Counted from the first letter of the stretch, positions 11,045 through 24,125 are shown. The stretch: 64,000 nt of DNA from Daphnia pulex (GCF_021134715.1 NC_060018.1:62001-126000), one strand, 5' to 3'. Notes: generated by a model not told the origin, from the sequence alone. A program made the numbers and translations.

Positions 11045-14000
11045 ATGGGTCCAGCACTCGTCGTTGTTATTCTTGTTGTTTCTCTGTCGCTACCGCAAAC
11101 TGGCCAGGCCTCCTCCTTTCTCAACGGTATTATTATTATTGTTATTATTATGACAGCACGCGGTATCGATTGTTTTTTTTCCTAACCGTCGATGCTGTAG
11201 GGAGTAAAGTGGCGTGCGGCAAAAGTCGATTGTTGACGGCTGCGGCCACGGCCAAGATCGTCGGCGGAGTGCCAGCCGACTGGGGTCAACTTCCGTTCGT
11301 CGTCGCCCTGGAATCTCCTCGCGGCCAGCAATTGTGCGGAGCGGCGATCCTGAACGAGCGCTGGCTGGCCACGGCCGCCCACTGTATCGGCAGGTAATCA
11401 AAAAATTATTAAACGTCTATATGCCGGTGGATAAATTCACCGTCCGTCTATATATCGGAAAATACTCGTGATGAGTCCATTAGCCAAGCATGAGAGTCTA
11501 TACCTAGCGACCTCCTATTTCATAAAAGTCTCTAAAAGAAAGATGTGATGAAAAATTCAATTACTTTCTTTTTCCTCCCTTTTACGTCTCTAACTAATTT
11601 AGTAGAATTTTAAAAATGCATCAAGGGGGATGATGGCAATATCCCAGGCTGTGCTTTTTCACGAACAATGAACTTTGATTGTAATATTCACAATGAGGAA
11701 GGGGGGAGCTTCTTTCTACTTCATCTATTGCTGCGATGACGGAGGAGATTATTTTATTATGGAAGAAATAAAAGTTTTGGCATGGTGGGGTTCTTCTTCT
11801 ATTTTCTCTTAGCGCTGCGCGGCAAACGCCCGTCGTTCAATTCTTCATTTTCTCCAGAGTTCAAAAGGTAATGAGCTTTTTATAAAACTCGACTCTAGAA
11901 AGTAGAAGAAAAAGAGGCAATTCTTCTTCTTGTTCTTGGCGTTGGGCGGCGCAAAGACAATCGGCGGCGTTGACGTCAATAGAAAAAGGGACGCGCACAA
12001 CTTGTCGAATGAATTCAATTCCTCTTCTTCTTCTTCTTCTTCTCTTGTCTGATGTACACATACAGAACAGTGGGAAGAGGCGAGAGAATAAAAAGTGGGA
12101 CACAGAGGGGAGAATGTTTAAACAAAAGAGGCGGCGGCGGCGGTGCGGTCGGGAGAGATGAGAGCGCAAACATCACAGTCCCGTCATACAACCGACCGAC
12201 TTTGCCTGGGATTTTCTTCTTTTCTTTTTGGGTTGGTAAAATTCAGGAGAAAAAAAGTTTTGCCAACTGTTATGGCATCGATTGGGTGGTGGCGGCCGTT
12301 TCTTCCAGGGGGTTGTCGCTTCCAGGTGAACGCACCGACACTTGAATTGTTGTTGTCGTCGCATTGATTTCATTGGAATCAGAATGGGTCGTCGTCATAA
12401 TACAACTGGGTGACACCCTCCATCCAGCCGATTTAAAAGCGTGGCTTTTCCCATGCGTCAAATCGCCCGCCGGCGACTCGTAACCAAACGCGTCGTCGAG
12501 TGGCTGAAAGCAAAAGAGAGTGAGGGACGAGGGAGAGCAATCAAACTCATTTATCGATTTTTCGCTCCTCCATTCTCTCTCTTTCTCTTTCTCTCTCTGC
12601 CATCAACACGAAAGAAGAAAGAAGAGGAGAAAACGACGTCGCCGTGTGGTTGGGTGGTGGATGGGGTTGGGTTGGGGGGGGGACTTACGGTGTCGGGTTT
12701 TTTAAACTCCCGCCGACCCTTTTTTTAGATTTGCATTCCCGTCGTCATCAAAAGTCTTTTTCTTTTCCACACTGGGGGATTTATACGTGTGCGGTTTTGT
12801 TCTTTCCCCTCCAACTTCTTTTCTCTCTTCTTTTTTCGGTGGTGGTGTTTTGCTTCGACCCAAACTGTTACGACAAACCGACAGGGGTGGTGGTGGTTCT
12901 TCTTCTGCTCTATTGATATGATGTCTACATAGAGACAGACACAGAGTCAAAATGGAGAGCTAGGGAAAAGGAGAGAGAGAATGATAATGAACTTGGCGTT
13001 TTATCGATTCAACCGCCAGCGGAGAGTTGCCATTTAGAAGAGAGAATACATCGGCGAATGGACGGAGATGTGTGCGCTCAGATAACACATTTTCCCAGCC
13101 AGAACAGCAGCAGCAGCAGAGCCTGTAATGGAAAAAAAGAAAAATGAAGCCAGCGATGTTTATAAAAAGCCTAGAATTATTGATTAGCTGTACTACACAG
13201 TCAAGGAAAAGTGCTTCTACTCTCTTCAGTTGGAGGCTCCATCCTGATTGCTGTGGTGGCTTTCTTTTTTATTATAGATTCGACCCATATTTATTAGACG
13301 TTCTTCTTCTTCTTCTTCCACCCTCCACACACACTGTTGGAAGCTTTTCGAACTCTTTTTATTGTATTTCTTCGACTACTACCAACCGGGTGGTTATATT
13401 GTCCAGACGACGAGTCTTCTACTTCTTTTTTTCCGGTAGAACGAAGCACAGCATGTTGGGAATTCTTCCATTGTAATTGGCTTGGCTTCCCATTCTTCTT
13501 CTATTCGACGAGTGTCTTGTCTGCCTGAGTGGAGGAGGACACATCTGCTCTTGCACGGCACACATCATCTCTCTGAGCGCCAGAAATCAATGCTCCCAAT
13601 TAAAAAATTTGAAAAATTAAAAAAGAAAACCCTCCTTCACTATCGATTCCGTCATTATTAAACTCTTGTCGTCAAATAATAATTAAAAAAATGATGAATT
13701 ATTGACAATCAGCAACAAAGCGCATCAGATCGTGGCCATCGCCGGTTCACTGGATCCGTCGGCTTCGTCCAACGCGTCCAACCGTCAAGTGTCGGAGGGC
13801 GCCGAGGTTCGATTGGCTCCCGGCTACGCTGAAGGAACGCAACTCGATTTGGCTTTGATCCGCCTCAAACGACCGTTCAAGTGGCGAAACGGAATCGTCG
13901 AACCCGTCTGTTTGCCCAGTCTCAATGTCAACACTCGTCAGCAGTCAAACCAAACAGGTAAAAGACAACAAACATTTCTCACCACATGCAAACCAACGGG

Positions 14001-15012
14001 ATTGAAAAAATCCTTTTGATTTAGTCGATGAACGAGAGGATCGGGCGGCAATGGATCAGCTGGGCACAGTAGCCGGTTGGGGATGGAACGACGAGGAAGG
14101 TGTCAACATGAGCAGCAAATTGCATCGAGTCCAGGTGCCATTGATGAGCCGGACTGAATGCGAAAAACGTTTCCTCACGGCCGGTTACGCCATTCCAATC
14201 GACAAGACCAAAATCTGCGCCGGATGGCCGCAAGGCGGTCAAGACGCCTGTCAGGTTAAAAATCCATTACGCAATCTCCGTAGTTAATTAGTCTGCAAAC
14301 TTTCTTAATAATCTTTTCGCGTTTGTTTCTCTCCAGTTGGGAAACTTTTTTCCAACGTCGCCATTATTTAATTAAATTTTTTTACTGTCGTGAATTTCTT
14401 GAGTTCGTAAAAAATTGTCTGCGGGAGAAGGTGAAAATGTTTGAGCATTTTCTTTTTTTAAAAATATCAAGGCAACACGAGTAGTGACAAAGGGGGTCGA
14501 CATTATTATTACATCCGCACGCGTGCTGGATATTGTTTACAGCCCGACTTTTGTTTTTAAACACTGTACACCCGCCGGTCGTGATTATTTGCTTATTCAT
14601 TCGTCAATTGCTACCATTCCCGTGAATTGCCAACTGGTGGAATAAACTAATGAATAAATAAATAAGGCACATGCGAGCGGGATAAAACCAATCATTTGGA
14701 GTTTACTGTTGTTGACGCCGGAATTAAAAATTTCTTTCCTTACCTCGTCGTTGATTTGGCGTGTGCACAGGGCGACAGTGGCGGGCCTTTGGTGGTGGCC
14801 CAGGATGGCGTCTTTGTCTTAACAGGTGTCGTCTCTGGCGGAATAGGTATCAATTTTCGCTTCATCTTTTTCTTAAAATAAAATAAAGAAATAAAAATAA
14901 AAATTTTGAATTTCTGACAAAAGGTTGCGCTCGGCCAGGCCTTCCTGGATTGTATACTAACGTGGCCAACTTCCTCCCATGGATCCTGGACATCATCAAA
15001 AAGCGGAAGTAG
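11045..15012 (+). CDS. Secreted trypsin-like serine protease (S1A)
   Basis: Six exons: 11045-11126, 11201-11393, 13713-13957, 14025-14254, 14771-14846, 14924-15012 (304 aa). Residues 1-~23 are a signal peptide (MGPALVVVILVVSLSLPQTG). A short propeptide ends at Lys46, just before the activation site IVGG (47-50). The triad is complete: His88 (TAAHC), Asp137 (DLALIRL), Ser253 (GDSGGP). Asp247, six residues before the Ser, is the S1-pocket Asp that gives trypsin specificity for Arg/Lys. Cys33 of the propeptide probably pairs with the Cys in EPVCLP, as in two-chain enzymes. There is no CLIP domain. Expected to be a secreted zymogen cut after Lys46, with a role in digestion or haemolymph proteolysis that the sequence cannot decide. 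Intron 2 is unusually long (2.3 kb) beside the short introns on either side. Confidence 0.95.
11394..13712 (+). other. Long intron 2 of the trypsin gene
   Basis: 2,319 bp between the His88 exon and the Asp137 exon. It holds a CTT microsatellite (about 12019-12042), CT-rich tracts and another CTT tract near 13302-13318. No nested coding gene was supported; open frames inside are short and low-complexity. Confidence 0.7.
12019..12042. repeat. (CTT)n microsatellite
   Basis: About seven or eight CTT units within intron 2 of the trypsin gene. Confidence 0.9.
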
Positions 15013-17256
15013 CCTTTTTTCTTTCTTTGAGACTTTTAAAAGAGAAAATACACACGAGACTTTGTTCAATTCCATGTCCAGTCAGCAGCTTTTGTGTCAT
15101 GATAACAATCGGAATCGATAAGTCAAACGGGCTCCCCCCTTCCTAAAAGAAAAAGGGGAGGGAAAAAATCACCTGGGAGTCCCGCGGTGTGACGTATTGA
15201 TCGATCGTTGTCGCCGCCATTGCCATCGTAAAGAGTTATAAAGTGTGCGTGAAGGAGGGGGTGACGAAACCGACGGCAACTTTTTTCTTTTTTCTCCTAC
15301 TTTTATTTTCAATGGATTTCCGGTCGATCGGATGTACCATTGGTGGTCGTCGTCGTGGTACTTGGCCAGAGAGATACCGCGTGAACGTCGGGTCACGACA
15401 CACACAGCAGCAGCACTACTGTGTATGACGTCAGTGCTATTCTCCGCTTTCTTTTACGGCAGAATACGGAGAAAAAGACGAAAAAAGGGCCAGCAGTTGT
15501 GTGTGTGTGTACTCGGGGACAGTCCCGTGGGGAACTGGCTCACCAAGACTCACGCAATGTTTACTCAATCGATAGACGAGACACTCGAACGAGTCGCTGA
15601 GAGAACCGGCGGTCGTTGTCGACAAGGAAAGTGAGTCGAGGGGAAGAAATCACGTAGCCTTTAACTAATTGGACACGGCCTTCTCCTCCTCCCCACCCAA
15701 AGGTGATGATGCCACCGCCCGACGTCCTAGAAAATAAAAAAAAAAGGTGCCGTGCCTGGCAGCAATCCGCCGTAACAGACACCAAACCACTTGGCCTTTT
15801 CCAAAAAAGTTAAAAAAAAAAGAAAGAAATTTGATTTATTCGGCCCTGATTAGCTGCTAGTGACGCATGTAAAATGAATAAACAGATGAAATGGAACGGA
15901 AAATCGGCGCGCTAAGTTTTTTCATCGTCGAGTGATCCATCTGTTGGTGCTAAAATTAAAAATATGAAAAAATAAAGAAAAACTGTGCACCGTCGATTTA
16001 ATCAAAATAGTTTGGGGCTGCATTTCGATTGAAGGATTTATCCGGCCGAGAGAGAAAGTGAAATTTGGCGCTTGAATAGGATTTTTTTGACGATTATTAT
16101 TTCCTGTGAAAGTGGTAATATAACGAGGAGAAGGCGCTTTAAAATCGGGATTTTAATCAAGGAGGAAATTCATCGCGATGGCGTCGTCGATTCTTTTATT
16201 CGCATCCCACGGCAAACACACACACAATCAGCTGATGATGAGCCCGACATCACAAGAGCCACCCAACATTTCCTTCTTCCACACACATAACCTTTTCTTC
16301 CATTCGCTTTACGCGCAATGGCAGACGCCATCTCCGCTTTTCCAATTAAGAGAAAACGTTTGATCGCTTCTAATCAATCCGCGCGCACATTGTACACGGA
16401 AACAGACGGCGGGCGGTGGGGGGAACGGCCTAGAATAAAACGATGAAAGAGACAAGACACAAAAATGCACAAACACAAAAGGTCGAATAAATAGAAAAGG
16501 CCTAAAGCTCAAATGGATTCCACGCGTCAATGTTTCAATCGTTTGCTCATCCGAGCGGAATACAAAAAGCTCACGAGAAAAATTCGAAGAAATGTCTCAA
16601 AAAGAAGAAGAGGAACAAAGCAAAGCTAATCATAAAAGAGGAGGAGGAGGGGGGTAGACTCGTTTCGAAACGAGACGCTCCAGACCCTAAAAACGACGAC
16701 GTCGATGTAAATGCGAAGAATCCAGGGGCTTTTGCGGGTGCGGATGAGAGTCATCGTGTACCACCCTCTCCACCCAACTTAAAATTAGCTTCCATCTTTC
16801 CTCCCTCTCCCCTCTCCCCCTTCAACTGCCCCTATATAGGAGAGCAGCCGGGGGTTCGGTCACGATCTTAACTCGTGTGTGTGTGTGTGGATCGATGAAC
16901 CACGAACAAACGAAAAAGTACGTGAGTGAGGGAAGTCATTCGATTAGTTGACAAGAGAAATTCAAAAGAAAAGGAGAAAAGAGAGGGGGGAAGAGATCAT
17001 TAAGGGAAGACAACAATTAAAAAAAGAAAAAAAAAAGAAATTTTACCCTCTCGTCGGTATTGATCGCTCTACGCTCGGACTTGCTCGTAATTATCATAAT
17101 AAGGCAGCCAATCAACTTCTTTCTCTCTCTCTCTCCTAGATGCTTAACTTATCACCAACCATCTTTCCTACTCACAATGGATTCCATCGCATTCTAATAG
17201 TGGGGGAGAGAGAAAAAACCTCGTTGGCAAAAAATGTTAGTCGAAAGAAATAAATT
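15013..17256. other. Intergenic between trypsin and URB2
   Basis: No coding gene supported. The stretch contains short GT repeats (about 15499-15510 and 16873-16889) and purine-rich sequence. It also contains one promoter-like motif cluster near 16.83-16.93 kb, listed separately. Confidence 0.5.
16833..16927 (+). promoter_or_regulatory. Orphan TATA box with downstream mini-exon and splice donor
   Basis: A TATATAGG box at 16833-16840 is followed about 27 bp later by TCACGATC. An ATG at 16895 opens a nine-codon frame (MNHEQTKKY) that ends exactly at a consensus donor GTGAGT (16922-16927). This has the shape of a first exon on the plus strand, but no matching second exon was found before the URB2 gene, which lies on the other strand. 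Confidence 0.3.
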
Positions 17257-17262
17257 TTTATT
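17257..17262 (-). terminator. Poly(A) signal of the URB2-like gene
   Basis: AATAAA on the minus strand (TTTATT on plus) begins about 7 nt after the URB2 stop at 17269. The implied 3' UTR is only about 20-40 nt. Confidence 0.6.
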
Positions 17263-17268
17263 TTTTTG

Positions 17269-20200
17269 TTAAACTTTTCCCTTGAATTTGTAAAACTTTT
17301 CGTAGTGTTCGTATTCGAGGCGGAAGAGTTCGTGAATGCCGCAGGGCAAGACAGCCATGAGGTATCGGTTGGCGTGCTGGTCCAACAAATCCATCAGGTG
17401 GTAGAGAGCGGTCGTGAGCTCCTGTTTGACGGTCGGGTAGAGCGGCTGCTTCTTCAAGTCGCTCAGCAGGTCGACGATGATGTAGGCGGCCGCCCGGCGG
17501 TAGCGCAACGGTTGCGTGTTGATCACCGACGCCAGACGGGCCAGTCGGTTGGCCGAATCCGTCAAACTGGCCACTTCCGAATCACCGGCAGAGCGGCGCG
17601 AGTCGGAGCGGGAACAAGTGCACGCCATCAGGCGACGGTAAACTTGCAGCAACACCGGCACACGATCGGCCGCCACTTCTTGGTGCTTCGTCAGCAAATA
17701 ATGGACCGTTTTGTAAATGACCGTGAAAATCGATTCGAAATGATCGGCAGACATGTCAGCGTTCAGCGGCAGGGCCAGACAGGCGTGCAGCGGAGACGTC
17801 AGGTCGTGTGGATAGGCGAACGAGTCGTTCATGTTCAACAGCGACAGGTAGATGCCCATCGGTGGGATGGCCAGGCGGACGACTCGATCCACCGAGTCGT
17901 AATTGCGACACACCGACAGGACCAGATGCTGGACCAAGGGCAAGGCCGTCTGGAGCACTTGCAGCCGGACACCAAAACGATCCTCGCTGACAGGTAAATC
18001 GGCCGACACCAGATGGCGGAAGAAACAACTGACTCGGCGCACGTCCAATTCAACGGCCACATCATCCACCATTTCTTCATCCAGGGCTTGAAGCGAAGCC
18101 GATTGCAGGTCGTCGATCATGGCGTTGGTCATCACGTGAAACTCTTTCAGGTTGGACTTGGAGATGAGTTGACGCAAGAGTCGATCGTCCCATCTCGTCG
18201 CATTCGGACTCTGGCGGTACGCGTTCCAAGTGCCCATTTTGATGTCCTTGGTGACATATTTGCACAGCAGTGGCTGGTGGGCCAGCAGGAGACCCAGGAA
18301 CTCGGCGCTAGCCAAACCGACCGCTTCATCTGTTGACATTAAACCCTTGCGAGCGGCTTCCACCACTTTGGGGAGGTTATTCAGCAATTCCTTGATTTTC
18401 AGCGGTTTGTCTGTCGTTTCTTTGGCCGTTTTCGAATGTTGATCCACAAAGATTTCCAGAAGACAATGAGCTCCTTCCAGGGCATCAATCAATCGATTTT
18501 CCAGCCCTTGCTCGAATGTCTTGAGGAACCGTTTGCGAACGGTGCTGAACATTTTTTCATCGATTTTCTTGTGTTTGATGAGCTTCTTGATGGCCAGAAC
18601 GGTGACGGGAAGGGCCGTGGCGGAAAGGTCGGCCGTTTTAATCCAGACAAAACATTCCTTGGCAGACTTTGGCGATCGCAGCATCTCGTCAAACAGCGTG
18701 GAGAAGATCAGGGCGCAATCGGGCAGCTCTTTCGTGTTGGAAACGGCCCAAATCATAAACTCTGTGCAGGGAAAGTATTCGAAAAGCGACGAGTTTTTCT
18801 CAGCGTCCAAAAGGCGCACAATCATCAGCCAGATCCGACTCTTGATTTGTTCTTGGGTGCAACTGAGCAGGAGACTGAGCAAACCCATCAGACAACCAGA
18901 ATGGACGGGTCCCAGGACGTATTCCAGCGGTAAACACTCCAGGATGTCCAGGGGGCGCAATAATTCGGTTAAATCGCGTTCCGTGGTGGTCGACTCGACT
19001 TGACGCATCGATTCCTGTAAAAGTTCGGCTGATTGACGCAGAGATGTCGTCACCTTTTTATTCGACTGATCGACGCTGCCGATCCAAAAGTCGTGGTGCA
19101 TTGAAAACAGTCGCAGCACCGACAGGGTTCCAGATGAAAGGGGTAGAGCGTCTTCTTCCGATTTCCGCTTGCGGCTCTGATCGTGAATGGATCCGAATAC
19201 TGAACAAATCAAACTCATTTGCAAAGTGCGTTTCTCTGTCACGTCCTGGTCGGATAGGACCGACTTCCAAACTTGAGGCGATTCAATCATCTTCTTGCCG
19301 ATGACACCCACCTGCCGTTGCGACATGAAGGGCAAGACGTACTTGATGTTGTTGAGCCACAGCGATTGGCAAAGATCAAAGTGCTCCATCAGGTAGTCGA
19401 TGAGTTTTTTCAGCAATTTCTCCTTGTCATTTCGGCTGCGACCGCTGAAGAGAATAAGGTAGCGGATCTTTTGTAACACGAGAGGAGCCCATAAGCTAAC
19501 GTGAGACTTTAGCGTAGCATCAGCCAGTTGCAACCACTGCTCATTAGTCGCGTAAGTGTGGAAGAAGTTGAAATCCCACACTTCGTCTTTGACGTCCGAT
19601 ACCTGACACTCTGTTTTATCAGACTGGCGTTCGGCGTACAATGGACTGTACAAGAGCAACAGCTGATGGAGTTCTCCGTAAGCAAATGCAAGCGTCAGCA
19701 ATGGCGAAACGAATCCCTATTTTAATTTAAATGGAATCCTTACTACTTGGCCGAAGAAAAATGTCTAAACTTTAGTTACCTTGGGATTTTTGATTGCCGC
19801 TTCCATAAGTATTGTCAGCTTACTGCTCACATTACTGAATTGTGTTAGCACTTCGTCCATTGTTTCATCCCGGATGGAGTAATCGGCGAGTTTGATGTTC
19901 AGCAAAAGGACACCCAGAACTTGCGCTGCTACTCGAGGCTGAGGAAAGTCTCCTACATAATAGAAACAGGGAATATGTTTAAATATGAACAACAGAATGA
20001 ATAGTCAACATTTCACACCTTCTGAAATTATGTTTTTGGTCCAATCTTCCCCTAAACCTTTGCAAATGGTTCTCCACAGTGTCAGATTTTGGGTGATGGG
20101 CAGCTTCACTGCACATTCTGCCATGCATTCCAGCAATCGAGGATGAAGTGAAAAACCAACCATTGAGTGATTGCTGTGATTAACGGCATTGATCAGTAAG

Positions 20201-20852
20201 GTGACGAATTTGAAGAAATTCCTCTGACGATGGAATTTGACAGCCAAATAACAGAAAATATCTGCGGCAGCTTCAGATGGGACTTTAGAAGTTATTAAAG
20301 TTCTTTGAATCAGCAGGGACACAAAAGCCGAGTCCTCCCCAAAGATGACTTTGTCCAGAATTTCAAGGAATACAGTTTTTTTGCCTTCTTCAGAGCTGGG
20401 AAGCTTCAACACAACCAGTAAGAATCTGTTCAAGTAGCAATCAACTGTAGTGTCTGTGACGTATTCTTTCTGCGTGAACAGTGTGTGAAGTTTGTTGGCA
20501 GCCGCCACATGAGAGATGGGTGAATCCAACACAGATCTTATTACTTTGGATACTGCATAGACTGGCCCATGCACCAACAGCTCCTCGATGGTATAATCCG
20601 GTTCTGACAAACAGAAAAAAAAGTTACGACTCTGAAAAACTTTAAGGCATGAGAAAGCAAGCTGTCGAACTTTCCGAGTAACTAAAATCTGAAATTCATA
20701 GTTTATATTCCACTTGTTAACAATATAATAGGAAAAAAACTGCGAGTTTCTTTCAAGTAACAGGTATAATTAGAATGTTGAGTTATCTTCCTGTTTGCAA
20801 TATTTTAACTAAATTTTTAAGTTTAAAAAAGCGACTCACGTGGTTCTTCCAT
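17269..20852 (-). CDS. URB2: URB2/Npa2-like ribosome biogenesis protein
   Basis: Four exons on the minus strand: 20852-20840 (13 nt, coding MEEP plus one base), 20603-20019, 19952-19780, 19716-17269 (1,072 aa). No catalytic motif is visible; the protein is predicted to be almost wholly helical repeat. The C-terminal ~250 residues fit the URB2/Npa2 C-terminal domain. This includes a stretch ending ALYHLMDLLDQHANRYLMAV and, after a short gap, the ending FRLEYEHYEKFYKFKGKV. This is the part on which the call rests. In yeast and human, URB2 is a nucleolar factor of early 60S (pre-27S/28S) maturation. The length is shorter than human URB2 (about 1.5 kb codons) but within reach of insect forms. The first coding exon is tiny, as in many genes with a near-ATG intron. 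The gene is head to head with the SLC13 gene, about 0.7 kb between the two ATGs. Confidence 0.78.
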
Positions 20853-21549
20853 GTTCGTTGTTTGATATTAAAATCGTCTGCAGTTTTCCAACGTTGCCAC
20901 CAAGTTCTTTCTCGTTTCGCTTTTTGAAGAAAAAAAATTCAAACGTGAAAAATAAGATGTTTTTTTTAAAATTAGAACGTCTGTCCCCTGGAGAGAAACT
21001 GAAAAATTCCATAACTGGTGGTGAAATTATACCGAATTAAGCAATAGTGCCCTCTGGCAAAAATTTCTTGGGTACGTCTTGAAGGTTCGAAGAAATCAAT
21101 TGTAGCATTCAAATGCAAATTAGAACGGCACTTGGCATAGCTATGTAAATAAACGTTGCTTTTACGTAGCTCTAGGCAAAGTCCAAAGTGCCAAATAATG
21201 GCACGTTGTCGAAAATCTCGCACCCCATTCGTCTTCTCATCCATTTGCCAATGTCGAACATTTCTCGGATGAGATTTTATCTGTTTAGGTCAGTTGTCTC
21301 TTCAGGATTACAGTGCCTTTGATATAACCTGTCCATAATAGGATGCAACTATGTAGATACTATGTGGCTTTTGAATTAAAATTCAAGGCTGACTGACTGG
21401 ACCACTGTTGGGGAGGGAAGAGAGAGTTTTAGTATTCCAGTCTATAGAAAGAAATAATTTAACAACAATATTCTTTGAAGGGATTCGAGGACGTGTGAGA
21501 AGCGTCCACTTTTGCAGTTATCCTAGCTTTTAGTTCACTCGCCGTTGTA
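20853..21549. promoter_or_regulatory. Shared upstream region of URB2 and SLC13 (divergent)
   Basis: 697 bp between the two divergent start codons. No canonical TATA box was seen for either gene. The stretch must hold both promoters and both 5' UTRs, so a bidirectional promoter is possible. Open frames inside are short. Confidence 0.5.
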
Positions 21550-24001
21550 ATGGAAATCGGTCGCAATCTCCGTCGCTTGTGTTGGTTCCACATCCTCCCT
21601 TATTGGAGAACATTTGTAGTTTTCCTGACGCCCATCCTGCTCCTACCAGTTCCTCTAATCGGGACTCAGGTTTCAATATTTCATTATTAGTTTCATTGAC
21701 ATTAAAATAAACTGAATCATTCCACGTAGGAAGCTTTGACTGGATATGTTGTCGTCATTATGGCAGTCTACTGGATGACCGAGGTATAAGACGTAAAAAT
21801 TCAAAACAAGTGGATAATTTTTGTTTCAATCACTTTGTATCCATGCGATTACGAAAGGCCCTTCCTCTGCCCGTTACGTCACTGTTACCCATAATCGCCT
21901 TCCCGTTGCTGGGTATCATGAACACGGGTCAAGTTTGTATGAACTATTTCTCGGAGACCGTTGTGATGTTTATCGGAGGGTTGATGGTGGGTCTGGCCGT
22001 CGAATATTCAAACTTACACAAGAGAATCGCTCTCAGAGTGTTGATGCTCGTTGGAACCGATCCCAAATGGTATCAGTAGATTAAAACTCTGTTTAAATCT
22101 CCGTGTAACATCCAACTCTACAGGCTGATGATGGGCTTCATGAGCGTGACGATGCTTTTATCCATGTTTGTTTCCAACACTGGAGCTTGCGCTATGATTT
22201 GTCCCATCGTTGAAGCTCTGGTGCAAGAACTCTTTCACAAAGTAACTGAATTTGAAAAAAGTAATAATTTCCCCGAGCTTGTCTAATTGCAGTTCAATGA
22301 CAGGATTCTAAGGAAAACGAAGGAGAAGACAAAACTCAACTCACGGCCGAAGAAAATCAAGTTGTGCGGGAAGAGTTTGCAGACGATGAGTAAGAGCAGT
22401 TGGTAGCTTTATTTTTTGTAATTTAAACTAATACTGCGCATTTGATATTTAGTGACGACGTGCGATCACGTAGAGCACGTAGGGTCCGCGTCACCCTGTT
22501 GCTTTCGATCGCCTATTCGGCCAACATTGGGGGCACTGGGACACTGATAGGATCGACCCCTCAACTCGCCTTGAAAGGAATCGTTGAAGAGTATGCCCTT
22601 ACGGTTGAGTAATAGGTCAATTTGCATCTTGATTTATTCCATAGCCCAAATTTAGACTCTATGGGGAAGACAACGACCTGTCCTTCTCTTCGTGGATGCT
22701 CGTCCTTATGCCGGCCGTACTGATAAGCACCGCTTTAACTTGGGTTTGGCTGCAATTCCTCCTCTCCGGATTCAAATGGTATGTGGCGCGTCTACTAATA
22801 AAAGCTATGGGCTAGCTCCTACTCTTATAGTCACCTTGATTTCACTTTTTATTGATAGCCAAAAACAAATAGAGAATGGAGTCAAGAGCCAAAGTGCTCG
22901 AGTCAAAAATCTCATCCGGACCAAGTATCAAGAGTTGGGACCGACCAGCTTCAACGAGAAAACGATTCTATTCCTTTTTCCCGTCTTGGTCATGCTGTGG
23001 ATGTTTCGCGATCCCAAGTTTATCGCTGGATGGGGCTCACTCTTTTCAAAGTACGAAACACAACAACAACAAATGAGAGAAACAAATGAAATTAATTGAA
23101 ATGAAAAAAAAAAACTTTTGGATTCATGTTCTCCAGGAAAATAGGGGATTCCGTGCCTGTGCTACTGATTATTTTGATTCTTTTCATTCTGCCCATCAAG
23201 CCGGATTTCTGGTGTTTCAGGAGTGCTGGATCGGAAAATGAACGGCCCAAAGCCAGTCCCGCCATGCTCACATGGGAGTTCATGCACGAAAAGTTACCTT
23301 GGGGTCTAGTCCTTTTATTGGGTACTTCCTGATATAGCAGCGACATTCATTGATTGGATTTAATGGCCGTCATTCATTTAAAATCGTTATTAACAGGAAG
23401 TGGATTTGCCCTTTCGGACGCTTCGAAAATATCGGGCCTTTCCAAATGGCTCGGCCATCAATTGTCGGCCCTACAAGTCCTACCGCCGTTTTCCATCTTG
23501 ATTATTTGCTGCATGTTGACAACTTGGATGACTGAAATTGTCAGCAATACAGCCACCGCTAATATTGTCCTGCCCATATTGGCGCAAATGGCCGACACCA
23601 TTCATGTTAATCCGCTCTATCTGATGATTCCAGCGGCAGCCACGTACGCGTCATTTACATTGTAGTGATGATTTTTCATCGCATTCATTGGCAATTTGAT
23701 TTATCAAATAGTTGCTGCTACACGTTCGTCCTCCCGGTTGGAACTCCCGCTAATGCCATCGTCTACAACAGCGCCAGGATGAAACCCTTGGACATGGTAT
23801 TAAGCAGGCGCAAAACAATTCCATTGACTAATTTAATTGTTACATTTCGTGTTATTGCATGTGCAGGTTAAAGCTGGGATTGTGACTAAAATGATGTCTG
23901 TTTTAATTCTCTGCGTCGTGATGGAAACTATTGGCAGAGGCATTTTCCCGGTGAATATTATCGAGTCTTCCTTGAATGCGAACAATAGTACATCACTGTA
24001 G
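21550..24001 (+). CDS. Indy: SLC13 (INDY-type) Na+/di- or tricarboxylate cotransporter
   Basis: Twelve exons: 21550-21669, 21730-21783, 21858-22069, 22124-22241, 22304-22389, 22453-22590, 22656-22778, 22859-23050, 23137-23321, 23397-23643, 23712-23796, 23867-24001 (564 aa, the usual family length). Hallmarks in order: YWMTEALPLPVTSLLPI (~residue 55-71); the first Na+/substrate SNT motif (146-148, VSNTGACAMICPI); SANIGGTGTLIGSTPQ (~211-226); the second SNT (459-461, VSNTATANIVLPI); and LPVGTPANAIVYNSARM near the end. Multiple hydrophobic segments fit 11-12 membrane helices. Residues ~169-205, after the first SNT, form a charged cytosolic loop that is poorly conserved in the family. Both SNT motifs are intact, so the carrier should be active in Na+-coupled or INDY-type uptake of succinate or citrate across the plasma membrane. 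Exact substrate is not readable. Confidence 0.95.
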
Positions 24002-24063
24002 TTTGAATCTTTTTCAACGGCAATCGTCCAGCTTCGAATTTCAAGCAAACGATATTATTTTAT

Positions 24064-24125
24064 AATAAAGTAAACCGTTTATACTTCTCTGCTGAATATG
24101 CTGTAATAATGCCATTCCGAATAAA
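24064..24125 (+). terminator. Poly(A) signals of the SLC13 gene
   Basis: Two AATAAA hexamers, at 24064-24069 and 24120-24125, lie 63 and 119 nt after the SLC13 stop. The second is only about 140 bp before the ATG of the next gene. Confidence 0.75.

Noticed and set aside
17266..17997. 243-codon plus-strand open frame antisense to URB2
   Set aside because: Shadow of the real minus-strand exon; Gln/Val/Arg bias typical of the complement of a coding region.
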